The position numbers were made by a program, and so were the translations under genes. This document shows positions 17,169 to 25,723 of a stretch of 25,772 nt of DNA, piece by piece (positions within the stretch are counted from its first letter, which is position 1; each line of letters starts with the position of its first letter). The notes below the pieces were generated by a model. The model saw only the letters and a list, made by a program, of their open reading frames with translations. It did not search any database and was not told the DNA's origin. The DNA is from Planctomycetaceae bacterium (lineage in GTDB: Bacteria > Planctomycetota > Planctomycetia > Planctomycetales > Planctomycetaceae): assembly GCA_020426065.1 (NCBI GenBank), contig JAGQQT010000003.1, forward strand, positions 1 through 25,772, given 5' to 3'.

Positions 17169-17684
17169 ATGAAACGCTATCGGATCATTGATGGTTATAA
17201 CTTTCTGCATGCGGCCGGAATGATGCCCCGGAAAATTGATGGGGAAACACTCGAACGGGCCCGCAGTCAACTGGTCCGCTATCTCTCCGTGCGATTGACC
17301 GATCAGGAACGTGCTCTGACCACGCTTGTGTTTGATGTGAACCAGAATCTCGGGAATCTGACGGCCCGCAAAGTCGAAGCAGGCATGACGATTTTGCTGG
17401 CGATCAATTATCCCGATGCCGATTCACTCATTGAAGAGCTGCTGAAATCACACTCTGCTCCAAAGCAGGTCACGGTCATTTCCAGCGATCATCGACTGCA
17501 TCGGGCAGCCAGAGCGCGCCGGGCAACGCCCGTGGACAGCGAAGTTTTTTATCGCCTCATGGAGGAACGCGAGATCCTGCCCACTTCCCAGGAAACGGAT
17601 GCCAACTCCATCGAGATGGAAACGGTTTCCGATCTCGAAGTGGAAATGTGGCAGCAGCGAATTCAACAGTTATTTGATGAGTAG
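17169..17684 (+). CDS. YacP-like NYN (PIN-related) ribonuclease
   Basis: The 171-residue protein has the NYN/YacP pattern: IIDGYNFLHA at the N-terminus (Asp8, Asn11), the acidic PDADSLIEELL (82-92), and VTVISSDHRLHRAA (101-114) with Asp107. These acidic residues form the metal site in NYN and PIN nucleases, which cut RNA. The characterised relative is Rae1/YacP of Bacillus subtilis, an endoribonuclease that acts on translating mRNA; that role is only an analogy here. The last 35 residues are acidic and look like a species-specific tail. It converges on the PP2C gene with a 23-bp gap. Confidence 0.8.
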   Translation: MKRYRIIDGYNFLHAAGMMPRKIDGETLERARSQLVRYLSVRLTDQERALTTLVFDVNQNLGNLTARKVEAGMTILLAINYPDADSLIEELLKSHSAPKQVTVISSDHRLHRAARARRATPVDSEVFYRLMEEREILPTSQETDANSIEMETVSDLEVEMWQQRIQQLFDE

Positions 17685-17707
17685 AGTGCTTCCCGGATCA
17701 GTTCAAA

Positions 17708-18982
17708 TCAGCGGGGAATATTCTGCATCAGCAAGTCGATCGCGCGGCTGTATTCCAGCATCGCCTGTTTAAGCTTCTGTCCAGAGAAGGTGTTGTTGGC
17801 CTGTTCGATTTTCCGGTCACAGGCTTCCAGGTCGACTTTCCACTGATACGTTACAGCCGTTTCACGAATCTTCTCTGTCGCATCCTTCAGCTTCTGGACA
17901 CTGGCAGCAGACAATCTCAAGGCTGCTGTCCGATAAGGGCGGAAGAAGACGGTTGAATTGCCCTCTTCATCGATTTCATAGTCTCCGTAGCTGCCGGGCT
18001 GGCCATTGCGTTTCTTGCCGATCTGGTATCCGGCAAACAGCAGTGCCGCTGAAACCATTCCACTGAGTGCTGCCGGAATTGCCCACTGATGATAGGAGAG
18101 GAGCCCGGCCGCTACTCCAAACAATAGAGTACCCGCGAAGAGGGCTGGCTGAAGTAAAGGCGAGGTCTCAACGGGGATGGGATAATCTGCAGTCGGAGGA
18201 GGAGTGACCGACCCATCCTGCCTGGTGACTCGAATAATGATCACAGTGCAGTTGTCCGCACCACCCCGCAGATTTGCCAGGTTTGTCAGGAGCTTGACCG
18301 CATCCGGAACAGGCAGGTGCTTGGCGTAGGTACCAATCTCAACATCACTCACATACTTTGTCAGTCCATCCGAACAGATGATGAATACATCTCCAGGCAT
18401 GTATTCGAAAGGACCTTCAATATCGATCCGGACGGAGGGGTCCGGTCCCAGGCACCGAGTCAGTACGTGACTGTATTTTTCAGCAGGAAGTTCCGCTTCG
18501 TCAGGTTGGCGACGGCGGCGGAGGCGTTGTTCCCAGCCAACAGTGTGATCGAAAGTCAGTTGATCAATCCGCTCATCCCGGACTCGATAGATCCGGCTGT
18601 CTCCCACGTGTCCAACCAGATAACCTTCCGCAAAGGCGACCAGCGCAGAGCAGGTCGTTCCGAGGCGTTTGAAATCCCGGTTCCGGTTTCCGATTTCAAA
18701 GACAGACCGGTTCGCTTCCTGAAAAGCATCATGCAGGGCATCAGCTGGCTGTTCGAGCCCGGATTTGAAGTAGACGTGCGGGAGTGTATCCAGAGCGGAT
18801 TTGCTGGCCAGTTCGCCAACCTCATGCCCCCCCATGCCATCCGCCACGGCAAACAGATGGCCCCGTGTCAGCCACAGCGTTTCCTCAGGACACAGTGTGA
18901 TGCTGTAGTTGTCTTCGTTGTTCTGACGCTTCATCCCCACATCACTGCGGGAAGCGTATTGAAACTTGGGAGTCCATTGCAT
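17708..18982 (-). CDS. PP2C-family Ser/Thr protein phosphatase with two membrane helices
   Basis: Residues 1-255 are a complete PP2C/Stp1-type catalytic domain: SDVGMKRQNNEDN (13-25), AVADGMGGHEVGE (45-57) with metal ligand Asp48, LVGHVGDSRIYR (122-133), LTFDHT (142-147), CSDGL (203-207) and ADNCTVI (242-248). These enzymes remove phosphate from Ser/Thr in a metal-dependent way. After a Pro-rich linker, two hydrophobic helices (about 279-297 and 300-321) form a hairpin, leaving both ends in the cytoplasm; a charged helical tail of about 100 residues follows. The tail could bind partners. No kinase adjoins it, but it could oppose the kinase at 2054 or others. No SD precedes the ATG. Confidence 0.92.
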   Translation of the reverse strand: MQWTPKFQYASRSDVGMKRQNNEDNYSITLCPEETLWLTRGHLFAVADGMGGHEVGELASKSALDTLPHVYFKSGLEQPADALHDAFQEANRSVFEIGNRNRDFKRLGTTCSALVAFAEGYLVGHVGDSRIYRVRDERIDQLTFDHTVGWEQRLRRRRQPDEAELPAEKYSHVLTRCLGPDPSVRIDIEGPFEYMPGDVFIICSDGLTKYVSDVEIGTYAKHLPVPDAVKLLTNLANLRGGADNCTVIIIRVTRQDGSVTPPPTADYPIPVETSPLLQPALFAGTLLFGVAAGLLSYHQWAIPAALSGMVSAALLFAGYQIGKKRNGQPGSYGDYEIDEEGNSTVFFRPYRTAALRLSAASVQKLKDATEKIRETAVTYQWKVDLEACDRKIEQANNTFSGQKLKQAMLEYSRAIDLLMQNIPR

Positions 18983-19285
18983 GGGAAAACAACATCAATC
19001 TAACCATCACTAACAGAAACGTATCCAGCGTCTGTCCGTCTGGTCGCAAAGGGAAGAGAGGATCTTCAGGCAGGAACCTGATCACTGGGGAAATAACTAC
19101 AGATTTCCGCAGATTCGTATTAAAATAGCGAGCAGTCAGACAGGAATCTATCTGGACTCAATCCTCGGGTGCTTTCTGGAACTGCTTTGACAAAAAATCT
19201 CCAGATGGAGAAAAGAAATCTCAATAGCTGCCGCCCATTCTGTTCCCGATTTTATAGTGGCAGACAGGAGAAAAGGAATTCATAA
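18983..19285. other. Intergenic region between divergent PP2C and secreted-protein genes
   Basis: This 303-bp stretch holds no gene that I can support and must carry both promoters. A TTGACA occurs at 19187-19192 but lacks a good -10 box at the right distance; TATAGT at 19253-19258 lies too near the 19286 start to leave a long leader. TCTCC and GGAGA form a 5-bp hairpin shortly after the TTGACA. AAAAGGAA before the ATG at 19286 is a fair SD. Confidence 0.4.
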
Positions 19286-20053
19286 ATGATAGAGGATCAG
19301 GTATCAAACCCCCATTTCAGCTTGAGACAGGGGCTTTTCAGTATTCTGGCTGTGTTCATTGCTTTCTTTGGATTGGCAGTTTCACGCTGTCAGGCTGAAA
19401 ACGAGGTCCTGGCTGCATTTCTCAGTGCTGTCGAACGGGGGCAGATGGAGGAACTCACTTCCATGCTGCATCCGAAACTGGTCTCCCAGGTTGATGCTCC
19501 TGTTTTGGAGGCCTGGTTGCAGGCGGTTGCGTTTCGACTGGGCCGGGTGGAGGTAGTTTCCCCGGGGACTCTCATTGCTTCGGAAGATCGGGAGGAAACT
19601 TCAGCTGCGGTTCAGTTTTCCAAGGGAACGGCCACTGTCAGCCTTGTTTCCATTCAGTCCCAGATCGTTTCCTTTGAAGTTCAGTCCGAATCAATGACGA
19701 ACTGGTTTTCACGGCCAACTTCCCTGAAAATCTACCGGGAGCGGGTTGAGCAGTTCATTCAATCCCTGCTCAATGAAGAAGACAGTACCTGTCTGGAACT
19801 CCTGCATCCTGAGGTTGCGGAGAAATTATCCCCCAGTCAGCTGGGGACATACCGCAGCAGTCTGCAAACGTCAGCTGGCCAGATCACTGCTACCCAGTTC
19901 CATCATGCCAACCTCACCATTCAGGAGGATGAACGACTCAGTCAGATGGAACTGATTTATCAGCTGACCGGCTCCAAGAGAACGGTAGAAGCCAGCTTTG
20001 TCATTCGATTTCGCGGCATGAGGGGCGAAATCGTTGGATTTCAGGTCCGATAG
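19286..20053 (+). CDS. Secreted protein with two copies of an NTF2/DUF3887-like domain
   Basis: The 255-residue protein begins with a signal peptide (hydrophobic 17-33, probable cut after CQA at 37), so it should act in the periplasm. The mature part is an internal duplication. Copy 1 (about 39-134) and copy 2 (about 151-255) both have a helix ending in LLHP or MLHP, a variable middle, then beta-strands ending IVSFEVQ or IVGFQVR. This layout recalls small alpha+beta folds of the NTF2/DUF3887 kind, often single-copy and attached to other domains. Identity between copies is low, so the duplication is old. No catalytic residue stands out; ligand binding is a guess. The ATG has an AAAAGGAA SD seven bases upstream. 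Confidence 0.65.
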   Translation: MIEDQVSNPHFSLRQGLFSILAVFIAFFGLAVSRCQAENEVLAAFLSAVERGQMEELTSMLHPKLVSQVDAPVLEAWLQAVAFRLGRVEVVSPGTLIASEDREETSAAVQFSKGTATVSLVSIQSQIVSFEVQSESMTNWFSRPTSLKIYRERVEQFIQSLLNEEDSTCLELLHPEVAEKLSPSQLGTYRSSLQTSAGQITATQFHHANLTIQEDERLSQMELIYQLTGSKRTVEASFVIRFRGMRGEIVGFQVR

Positions 20054-20172
20054 TGGTGTAATCACATTGTTTTTGACCGACTCACGAAGTCTTTCACAGG
20101 TTTGTTGGCCTGATCTTCATGTGTCTTTCACCCCATCTCATCTGCCTGGAAGCAACACGAGTACGTGACAAA

Positions 20173-20200
20173 AGACGCGGAATGATGACATTCCGCGTCT
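20173..20200 (-). terminator. Strong 12-bp hairpin terminator between convergent genes
   Basis: AGACGCGGAATG (20173-20184) and CATTCCGCGTCT (20189-20200) are a perfect 12-bp inverted repeat around a 4-base loop. On the minus strand it lies 37 bp after the stop of the 56-residue gene and is followed by TTT; on the plus strand TTTT begins six bases after it. It probably ends transcripts from both sides, mainly the minus one. Confidence 0.75.
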
Positions 20201-20237
20201 GATGCGTTTTCATGTTCTGCAGCAACAGCAGTGTCGA

Positions 20238-20408
20238 CTACTCAGCCGTTTCGAATTCAATAAACGGGCTCAGACGGCGAGCTTTATCCAGAATCGCCTG
20301 CTTTTCGCTGTCGCTTTTGACAGCCTGATATCGGGCACGCAGCTTCTGCAGCTTCACTTTACGGGTCCGGCGGCGAGAAAGTTCACGATCACGTTCAGTA
20401 CGGGGCAT
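20238..20408 (-). CDS. Small basic protein of 56 residues, planctomycetal family (possibly DUF6800)
   Basis: Read on the minus strand from ATG 20408 to TAG 20238, this encodes 56 residues beginning [20 protein letters not shown] and ending [12 protein letters not shown]. It is very rich in Arg and Lys at its N-terminal half and should form one long helix. I recall small planctomycetal proteins with this same start and SPF near the end, named DUF6800, but I cannot confirm the name. The basic charge would suit RNA or ribosome binding, which is inference. The strong hairpin behind it supports a real, well-expressed transcription unit. Its SD (AGAGG) is rather distant. Confidence 0.7.
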   Translation of the reverse strand: MPRTERDRELSRRRTRKVKLQKLRARYQAVKSDSEKQAILDKARRLSPFIEFETAE

Positions 20409-20538
20409 TGTTAACAGCAGCCTCTGTTCAAATAGGATTCAGTGTCCGAGGGGAACGATCCAGCACACACTAGAAGGATATGCAAAAGGATCTGAATTCC
20501 ATACCAACAGGATCAACACATCTGTCCAGTGTTACTCC

Positions 20539-20560
20539 TTTGCTCAATTCCCTGAGCAAA
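20539..20560. promoter_or_regulatory. 8-bp inverted repeat upstream of mlaE
   Basis: TTTGCTCA (20539-20546) and TGAGCAAA (20553-20560) are perfect arms around a 6-base centre. No T-run follows on either strand. It lies 131 bp from the small-protein start and 315 bp from mlaE, so an operator for the former is as likely as a role for the latter. Confidence 0.35.
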
Positions 20561-20639
20561 CTCGGAAAATCAGTCCAATATCCTAACCAAGATTGTGGAT
20601 CTGGTCAAATCTCAAAGCAGAACTCCCACAGGCATGTTG

Positions 20640-20655
20640 ACGGAAAACCTTCCGT
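20640..20655. promoter_or_regulatory. 6-bp hairpin in the mlaE upstream region
   Basis: ACGGAA (20640-20645) and TTCCGT (20650-20655) pair around AACC. TTGACG overlaps it at 20637-20642 and could be a -35 box for the mla operon, although no good -10 box follows. Weak alone. Confidence 0.25.
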
Positions 20656-20771
20656 TTACAAAATCTCTAGAAAAGGGCCTGTTTTGCAGTGGAAATGGAG
20701 CTCTTTTCCGTCAGAACTCCTCTCGCGTTCCCCGCTGCTTTTCGCTACGATTTGTCCAGATCGGGATAAGT

Positions 20772-20810
20772 CGCTGATCCAGCGGAAAAACCTGCCAGAG
20801 GACGGGCAGG
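20772..20810 (+). promoter_or_regulatory. Two consecutive stem-loops in the mlaE leader
   Basis: CGCTG (20772-20776) pairs with CAGCG (20780-20784) around ATC, and CCTGCC (20791-20796) pairs with GGCAGG (20805-20810). They lie 64 bp before mlaE on a probable leader. The first is followed by GGAAAAA on the plus strand, so neither is a terminator. Confidence 0.3.
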
Positions 20811-20874
20811 GGATTCAGGTCGAACTGTTCCGGATTCAATTGTATCAGATTCACAAAAAGGAGTTTGTGAGTTC

Positions 20875-21690
20875 ATGAGCCTGGCTGCGACTGGACGTCC
20901 CGGCCCGATCACGGTTCTCGGCGAAATCGTCATGCGACCTGTGATTGTGGTGGGCGATTTTTCCCTCTTTTGTGCGATGACCATCATCTGGGTGTTCCGT
21001 CGTCGCCCGCAGTCCCACGTTCTCTGGGCGAATCTGTATCAGATTGGCGTTGAGAGTCTCCCGGTCGTGGTGGTTACCGGCGGATTTATCGGGATGGTGC
21101 TGGCCGTCCAGTCTTACGATCAACTCCGCATGATGCATCTGGAATCGCATCTCGGTTCGGTTGTCAATATGACCCTCGTTAAGGAACTCGGTCCGGTTCT
21201 TGCCGCAACCATGCTGGCCGGACGGGTGGGATCCGCCATCGCTGCCGAATTGGGAACGATGCGGGTGACCGAGCAGATTGATGCTCTGGAAGCGCTCGGT
21301 GCCAATCCGATTCATTACCTGGTTGTTCCCCGCTTCCTCGGCTGTGTGCTCTTGATTCCCCTGCTGACAATTGTGGCCGATGTGTTCGGCATGATCTGCG
21401 GCTGGATGTTCTCGGTCTCGGTGCTGCATATCAACAGCTATTACTACTGGGCCCATACTTATCACTACATCGGGCTGCTGGATGTCTACTCTGGCATTAT
21501 CAAAAGCCTGTTTTTTGGGGCCGCCATTGCTCTGGTTGCCTGCCATCGCGGATTTCATGCCAGAGCAGGAGCTCAAGGTGTCGGGACCGCTGCCACCCAG
21601 ACGTTTGTGTTTTCATTCGTTCTGATTCTGTTCATCGATTTTCTGGCCGGGTTAATCCTCTCGCAGGTTTACATCTGGCTGAATCCTTAA
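20875..21690 (+). CDS. mlaE: MlaE-family lipid-transport permease
   Basis: This 271-residue inner-membrane permease has the MlaE hallmarks: hydrophobic helices from about residue 57, [20 protein letters not shown] (101-120), [13 protein letters not shown] (133-145) and [18 protein letters not shown] (210-227). With the ATPase and MCE protein encoded next, it forms the core of an ABC system that moves phospholipids between inner and outer membranes. The ATG at 20875 has AAGGAG 11 bases upstream. mlaF follows after 36 bp. No MlaB (STAS) or MlaC gene is in the window, so those roles are missing or encoded elsewhere. Confidence 0.92.
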   Translation: MSLAATGRPGPITVLGEIVMRPVIVVGDFSLFCAMTIIWVFRRRPQSHVLWANLYQIGVESLPVVVVTGGFIGMVLAVQSYDQLRMMHLESHLGSVVNMTLVKELGPVLAATMLAGRVGSAIAAELGTMRVTEQIDALEALGANPIHYLVVPRFLGCVLLIPLLTIVADVFGMICGWMFSVSVLHINSYYYWAHTYHYIGLLDVYSGIIKSLFFGAAIALVACHRGFHARAGAQGVGTAATQTFVFSFVLILFIDFLAGLILSQVYIWLNP

Positions 21691-21726
21691 TGCGACTGAC
21701 TCAACCACATTTACGGAAACCGTTAC

Positions 21727-22539
21727 GTGAATTCCCGAACTTATCACCCGGAACCACTGTTTGAACTGATGGGCGTGAGCCGCTCGTTTGGTTCTCAACA
21801 CGTGTTGCGGGAGATCGACCTGGCCGTCTATCCGGGGGAAACTCTTGTTCTGATTGGGGAAAGTGGTTGTGGAAAAAGCGTGACAACCAAACTGCTGGCC
21901 GGAATGTTGAAGCCTTCTGCTGGTCAGGTGCACTGGCATGGGCAGAATGTGGCGACCATGTCGGAAGCCCAGAAAAGAGACGGTCGGCTCAGGATTGGTT
22001 ACCTGTTTCAGTCGGGAGCGTTGTTCGACAGCATGAATGTGTTTGACAACGTTTCCTTTGGTTTGAGGCAGATGGGAAGGGCTTCGGCAACTGATATCCG
22101 GGAGATCGTGATGCAGCGGCTCAGAGATGTCGGTTTGACGTCCGATGTGGCCCGCAAAATGCCTGCCGAGCTTTCCGGCGGAATGCGGAAACGGGTGGGA
22201 CTTGCCCGGGCTCTGGCATTGTCTCCCGAAATCATGATCTACGATGAACCAACCACCGGGCTCGATCCGGTGATGTCCGATGTGATCAACGAGCTGATTC
22301 TCTCCATTCGGGATCAGGGGCAGGTGACCAGCATCGTCGTGACTCACGATATGCACACGGTCAAAAAAGTGGCGGACCGGGTTGTCATGCTCTTTCCGCT
22401 GGCCCGGCTCGAAGGATTTGAACAGCAGAAGATCTTTGAAGGAACCGTCGAGGAAGCATTTCACTCCAGTGATCCCCGTGTTTACTCGTTTGTCCATGGA
22501 GATGCCAGCAGCAGATTGCACGAACTGAACGCTGCATGA
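21727..22539 (+). CDS. mlaF: MlaF-family ABC ATPase
   Basis: The 270-residue ATPase has Walker A GESGCGKS (44-51), Q-loop Gln95 inside [17 protein letters not shown] (a stretch typical of MlaF/Mkl), signature LSGGM (149-153), Walker B IMIYDE (169-174) and H-loop His207. It should power lipid movement through MlaE. The start is a GTG at 21727 with no strong SD; there is no ATG before residue 15 in this frame, and the usual domain start ([12 protein letters not shown]) lies at 11-22. The C-terminal 50 residues, past the ATPase core, contain [13 protein letters not shown], matching the tail of MlaF proteins. Confidence 0.92.
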   Translation: MNSRTYHPEPLFELMGVSRSFGSQHVLREIDLAVYPGETLVLIGESGCGKSVTTKLLAGMLKPSAGQVHWHGQNVATMSEAQKRDGRLRIGYLFQSGALFDSMNVFDNVSFGLRQMGRASATDIREIVMQRLRDVGLTSDVARKMPAELSGGMRKRVGLARALALSPEIMIYDEPTTGLDPVMSDVINELILSIRDQGQVTSIVVTHDMHTVKKVADRVVMLFPLARLEGFEQQKIFEGTVEEAFHSSDPRVYSFVHGDASSRLHELNAA

Positions 22540-22605
22540 TTCCGGACCGCCTCGAGTCCTGAAAACGAAAACTGAATACTGAAATCAACAGGCAACTTTG
22601 AACTT

Positions 22606-23778
22606 ATGTCCGAACGACAACTTCAATTTCGAGTTGGGCTCTTCGTCATCATCTCTGTCGTGATTGGCGTCTGCCTGACCATTCAGTTTGGAAAACTCAA
22701 TACCTACTGGGAGCCCCGCTACCTGGTCGGGATTGAGTTTGAAGAACTCTCGGGTGTCCAGCAGGGAACACCCGTCCTGCAGTCCGGCATTCCCATTGGC
22801 CAGGTCCACTCGGTGACGATCAATCGCAAATCTCGAAGGGTGATGGTTGTGGCCGAGATCCGGGAACGGCACACCCTTGCCGCCGATTCCAAGGCGAGAC
22901 TGATCCAGTCTCTCCTGGGGGATGCTCACATTGATTTTTCCATTGGGGCCAGTCAGGAAGTGTGTCGTCCCGGCACGATTTTTCAGGGCGAAATGCCTCA
23001 CGATCCGCTCGCCGCTGTACAGGAGTTGGAACTCCGCATGGAAGAAACCATGCGGTCTTTCACGGTTACCAGCCAGGAATGGCAGAAAGTGGCTCGCAAT
23101 GTGAATGCCATTGTGGAAACCAACCAGGGATCGATCGAAGAAATGGTTGAGAAGGCGGCCGTTTCCTTGCAGGCATTGACGGTTGCCATGCAGAAAGCCT
23201 CCGTCACGCTCGATCAGGCCAATCACTTCATTGCTGATCCCGAGCTGCAGATTTCCGTCAAGCAGGCCATGCTTGCATTGCCCCAACTCGTCCAGCAGAC
23301 CGATCTGCTTATCCGGCAAACCCAGCAGACCATTCAGACCACCAACTCCGCGGTTGGCTCACTGGGCAACACCATGAGCAATCTCGAAACCGTCACCGCT
23401 CCGCTGGCTGCCAATTCCGAAAACCTGGTCCTCAAGCTCAACTCCAGTCTGAACTCACTGGACCAGACGCTCACCCAGCTGGCCCGCTTCAGCACCCAGC
23501 TCAATGAAGGGGAAGGCTCGATCCAGCGACTCTCAACCGATCCGCAGCTCTATCAGAACCTGCAGGTCTCCTCCGCCGCTCTGGCTTCGCTGCTCCGGAA
23601 CCTCGAACCAATCATGCGGGACATGCGGATCTTCAGCGACAAAGTCGCCCGTCATCCGGAAGTCCTGGGCGTGAGTGGTTACCTGAAAGGCTCCTCAGGA
23701 ATCAAGGAAGCCACCATCACCCCCGCCTCCGCCACCGCTCCCAGCAACATCCGCGGCTACCCACAACCAATGCCGTAA
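22606..23778 (+). CDS. mlaD: MlaD-like MCE-domain protein with long helical tail
   Basis: The 390-residue protein starts with one membrane helix (about 9-27), then an MCE domain (about 38-116: [24 protein letters not shown] and [24 protein letters not shown]). Residues about 135-350 are predicted helical and rich in Gln, Leu, Ser and Thr with heptad-like spacing. MCE proteins form rings in the periplasm that carry lipids; long helical tails, as in PqiB/LetB-type and mycobacterial Mce proteins, can build a channel toward the outer membrane. Escherichia coli MlaD is about 183 residues, so this one is twice as long. The C-terminus has [17 protein letters not shown] and a Pro-rich end. It follows mlaF by 66 bp. 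Confidence 0.9.
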   Translation: MSERQLQFRVGLFVIISVVIGVCLTIQFGKLNTYWEPRYLVGIEFEELSGVQQGTPVLQSGIPIGQVHSVTINRKSRRVMVVAEIRERHTLAADSKARLIQSLLGDAHIDFSIGASQEVCRPGTIFQGEMPHDPLAAVQELELRMEETMRSFTVTSQEWQKVARNVNAIVETNQGSIEEMVEKAAVSLQALTVAMQKASVTLDQANHFIADPELQISVKQAMLALPQLVQQTDLLIRQTQQTIQTTNSAVGSLGNTMSNLETVTAPLAANSENLVLKLNSSLNSLDQTLTQLARFSTQLNEGEGSIQRLSTDPQLYQNLQVSSAALASLLRNLEPIMRDMRIFSDKVARHPEVLGVSGYLKGSSGIKEATITPASATAPSNIRGYPQPMP

Positions 23779-24070
23779 GAGATTGTGGCTTGAAAAGTTT
23801 CCGGTATAAGGCTGATTGATTATCTCGTGAGTCTGCATATTGAGTACGAGTAACAATTTCACAGTTCTCGAAGTTCATAGCCAGATTTTCTGATCATTTC
23901 ATGCTCGTTGGCTTTGCCTGGCTTAAAAGCTCGCTTCGATCTTCTCTGAGAGCGAGAGAGACTCCTCTGTTGAGTAGCAACAATGATTAATGTTTGCTGA
24001 AATTGAAGATTAATACATGAGATATCAAATGAGGTAGAGAAAAAATCCTTGCAGAAATGTTGGTGAAATC
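23779..24070. other. Intergenic region, A/T-richer, before the terminal orphan gene
   Basis: This 292-bp stretch marks a visible drop in GC compared with the mla operon. CTCGCT (23930-23935) and AGCGAG (23951-23956) form a 6-bp inverted repeat with a 15-base loop. No clear terminator for the mla operon and no good promoter pair for the next gene was found; the stretch 23985-24040 is A/T-rich and is the likely promoter area. Confidence 0.35.
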
Positions 24071-25723
24071 ATGAAGCGACATGAAGTGCTTGGCTTTGTC
24101 CTGCCAGAAAGTTATGAATGGCAAATTGAATGTTTTCGGGAAGAACGGATTGAGAATGAAGTACTATTGCTAAGAGAGAACTGTACTCAGCATTTTGTGC
24201 GTCAACAACAAATCAGCGTTACTATTCAAGAAGCAGTATTCGCTCATCTCGGTTACGAACCAGAATCTGGGTTAAAAGAGCGAATTGAAACTACTGCAGC
24301 TCAGGCTGTGGAGTATTTTGGTGGAGACTGGTGGAAGCTATCCTTGTCTCGAGGCTACGACCGCTCTGATGCGCCATATGTTGATCGGGAGAATCAGGTG
24401 CCTCCCAAGTCCTGGAGTTCTACATTCGTTTATGGTCTTCTGGCTTGTTGCTGGTCTGGCCGCTGGGACCGAGCTGAGAGCATTGCGAGTTGGGTTGATG
24501 ATCGAGTCGCACGTGGATTCACTCAGAAAACTAACACCGATCCGGAATTAACATTGTATTTGTTGATTGCATCAATGCTTCGAGATAAGCCATTAGGCTG
24601 TCATCTGGACTTGAAAAAGTATTCGCCCCAAAAACTGAACGCATGGAAACGTTGTCATTTCGAGCTGGCCGTTGCCATCGATGATCGATCTGATAATGTT
24701 CCTCAACTAATCGAGAAGGCTGGCAAGCAGTTCCTCAGAACTGGCTTGGAAAAGGTTCCTAGTTTTTTGTACTGGGTTGATGTCAACTTAGCCTTGCTGT
24801 GGGCTGTTGCTGACAGGAGAAATTTAGCCCTGCCTGTTATTAATTCTAAACTTGATGCCATCATGCCACGTCGTGAAACAATCACTGGAAATGAGATGTT
24901 TACTGGAAAAGCCGAGGCATCACCTCTGTTAGAAATTGACGAGCTCGATGAAGGATTGATGCAGGCACTGGCAGATTTCGATGGCAATGCAGTCCAGAAG
25001 CTTCTTCAGTCAGGGGCAAATCCACATCGTCAGAAAAAATGGGAATGTTTCAATCTGCCTAAATCTGCGACACCACAGCTGCTGGTCAAAGCGTTGTGTA
25101 ACATTCGTCAGGGTGCAAATGTCAAATTGAAATCCCTTGGTAAGGCTGCCCAGATGTTTATTCAGGCGGCTAAATTGAGTTATTCAGGTGATGAAATCGA
25201 TGAGACGATTCAGTTCTTCTGCGAGCTACTCAAAATTCCGTCAGTCGAAATTGATTCAGAAGTCACGAAGAAGATTGATAAAGACCGTGGTCTGTTTGGC
25301 GAGGTCCCTGCCAACCTTGTAACAACCATTCGCGAGGTGGGGCCATTTGAGGGTGCAGGGATTGCCTTGCATCTTCAGCATGTGGGAATGTTTTATCAGG
25401 CTGTCAGACAAATGGATGACATCAACGCTGTAATTAAAGATGAAACAATCCTGCATGAAGCAATCTTTTTTGCTATGCCGGAAATGATTCAGGCGGCTTT
25501 ACATGCCGGTGCTCAGGCAAACATCCCAGTAACTCTGGGGGTTCTAAGTTCGCCAGGAATTACCGCTTTGGAGTTGGCAGAACGATTTGCAGATGGACAA
25601 CCAAGAAAAGACAAGCTGGACAAAACGGTGAGGAGAATTTTGAAGCAACTTCTCAAGGAAAAAGGAGAGCAGATTGTTGCGAAAAATACTGCTGAGATTT
25701 TCCAGTTACTCAAAAAGAGTTGA
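24071..25723 (+). CDS. Orphan protein with ankyrin-like repeats (possible Imm49-like N-terminus)
   Basis: I do not recognise this 550-residue protein with confidence. It has no signal peptide or membrane helix. Residues 80-260 are helical and aromatic, with WWKLSLSRGYD, WSSTFVYGLLACCWSGRWDRAESI and LTLYLLIASMLRDKPLG; the style recalls immunity proteins of the Imm49 type, but this is only an impression. Two ankyrin-like units are seen: LMQALADFDGNAVQKLLQSGANP (296-318) and TILHEAIFFAMPEMIQAALHAGAQANI (459-485) with GITALELAERF (496-506). Both contain the ankyrin pattern of a helix pair then GANP-like loop. The gene is A/T-richer than its neighbours, suggesting later acquisition. No toxin or partner gene is visible. 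The ATG has GGTGA close upstream. It ends inside its own terminator hairpin. Confidence 0.7.
   Translation: MKRHEVLGFVLPESYEWQIECFREERIENEVLLLRENCTQHFVRQQQISVTIQEAVFAHLGYEPESGLKERIETTAAQAVEYFGGDWWKLSLSRGYDRSDAPYVDRENQVPPKSWSSTFVYGLLACCWSGRWDRAESIASWVDDRVARGFTQKTNTDPELTLYLLIASMLRDKPLGCHLDLKKYSPQKLNAWKRCHFELAVAIDDRSDNVPQLIEKAGKQFLRTGLEKVPSFLYWVDVNLALLWAVADRRNLALPVINSKLDAIMPRRETITGNEMFTGKAEASPLLEIDELDEGLMQALADFDGNAVQKLLQSGANPHRQKKWECFNLPKSATPQLLVKALCNIRQGANVKLKSLGKAAQMFIQAAKLSYSGDEIDETIQFFCELLKIPSVEIDSEVTKKIDKDRGLFGEVPANLVTTIREVGPFEGAGIALHLQHVGMFYQAVRQMDDINAVIKDETILHEAIFFAMPEMIQAALHAGAQANIPVTLGVLSSPGITALELAERFADGQPRKDKLDKTVRRILKQLLKEKGEQIVAKNTAEIFQLLKKS

Larger units (their letters stand above)
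20409..20874. other. 466-bp intergenic region before the mla operon
   Basis: No convincing gene is present: a 132-codon open frame (20480-20878) has no recognisable protein features and overlaps the mlaE start. The region should contain the promoter of the small basic protein gene (minus) and that of mlaE (plus). Several inverted repeats occur, listed separately. No promoter with good -35 and -10 boxes was found. Confidence 0.4.

Noticed and set aside
16203..17270. 355-codon open frame on the minus strand
   Set aside because: It is antisense to the nitrilase-family gene, which has an intact catalytic triad and SD; the antisense product has no recognisable features.
19187..19258. TTGACA and TATAGT as one promoter for the 19286 gene
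   Set aside because: They are about 60 bp apart, far from the 16-18 bp needed; neither has a proper partner.
20480..20878. 132-codon open frame on the plus strand before mlaE
   Set aside because: The sequence is Ser/Gln-rich with no pattern, no SD, and overlaps the mlaE start by four bases. A real small gene is not excluded but not supported.
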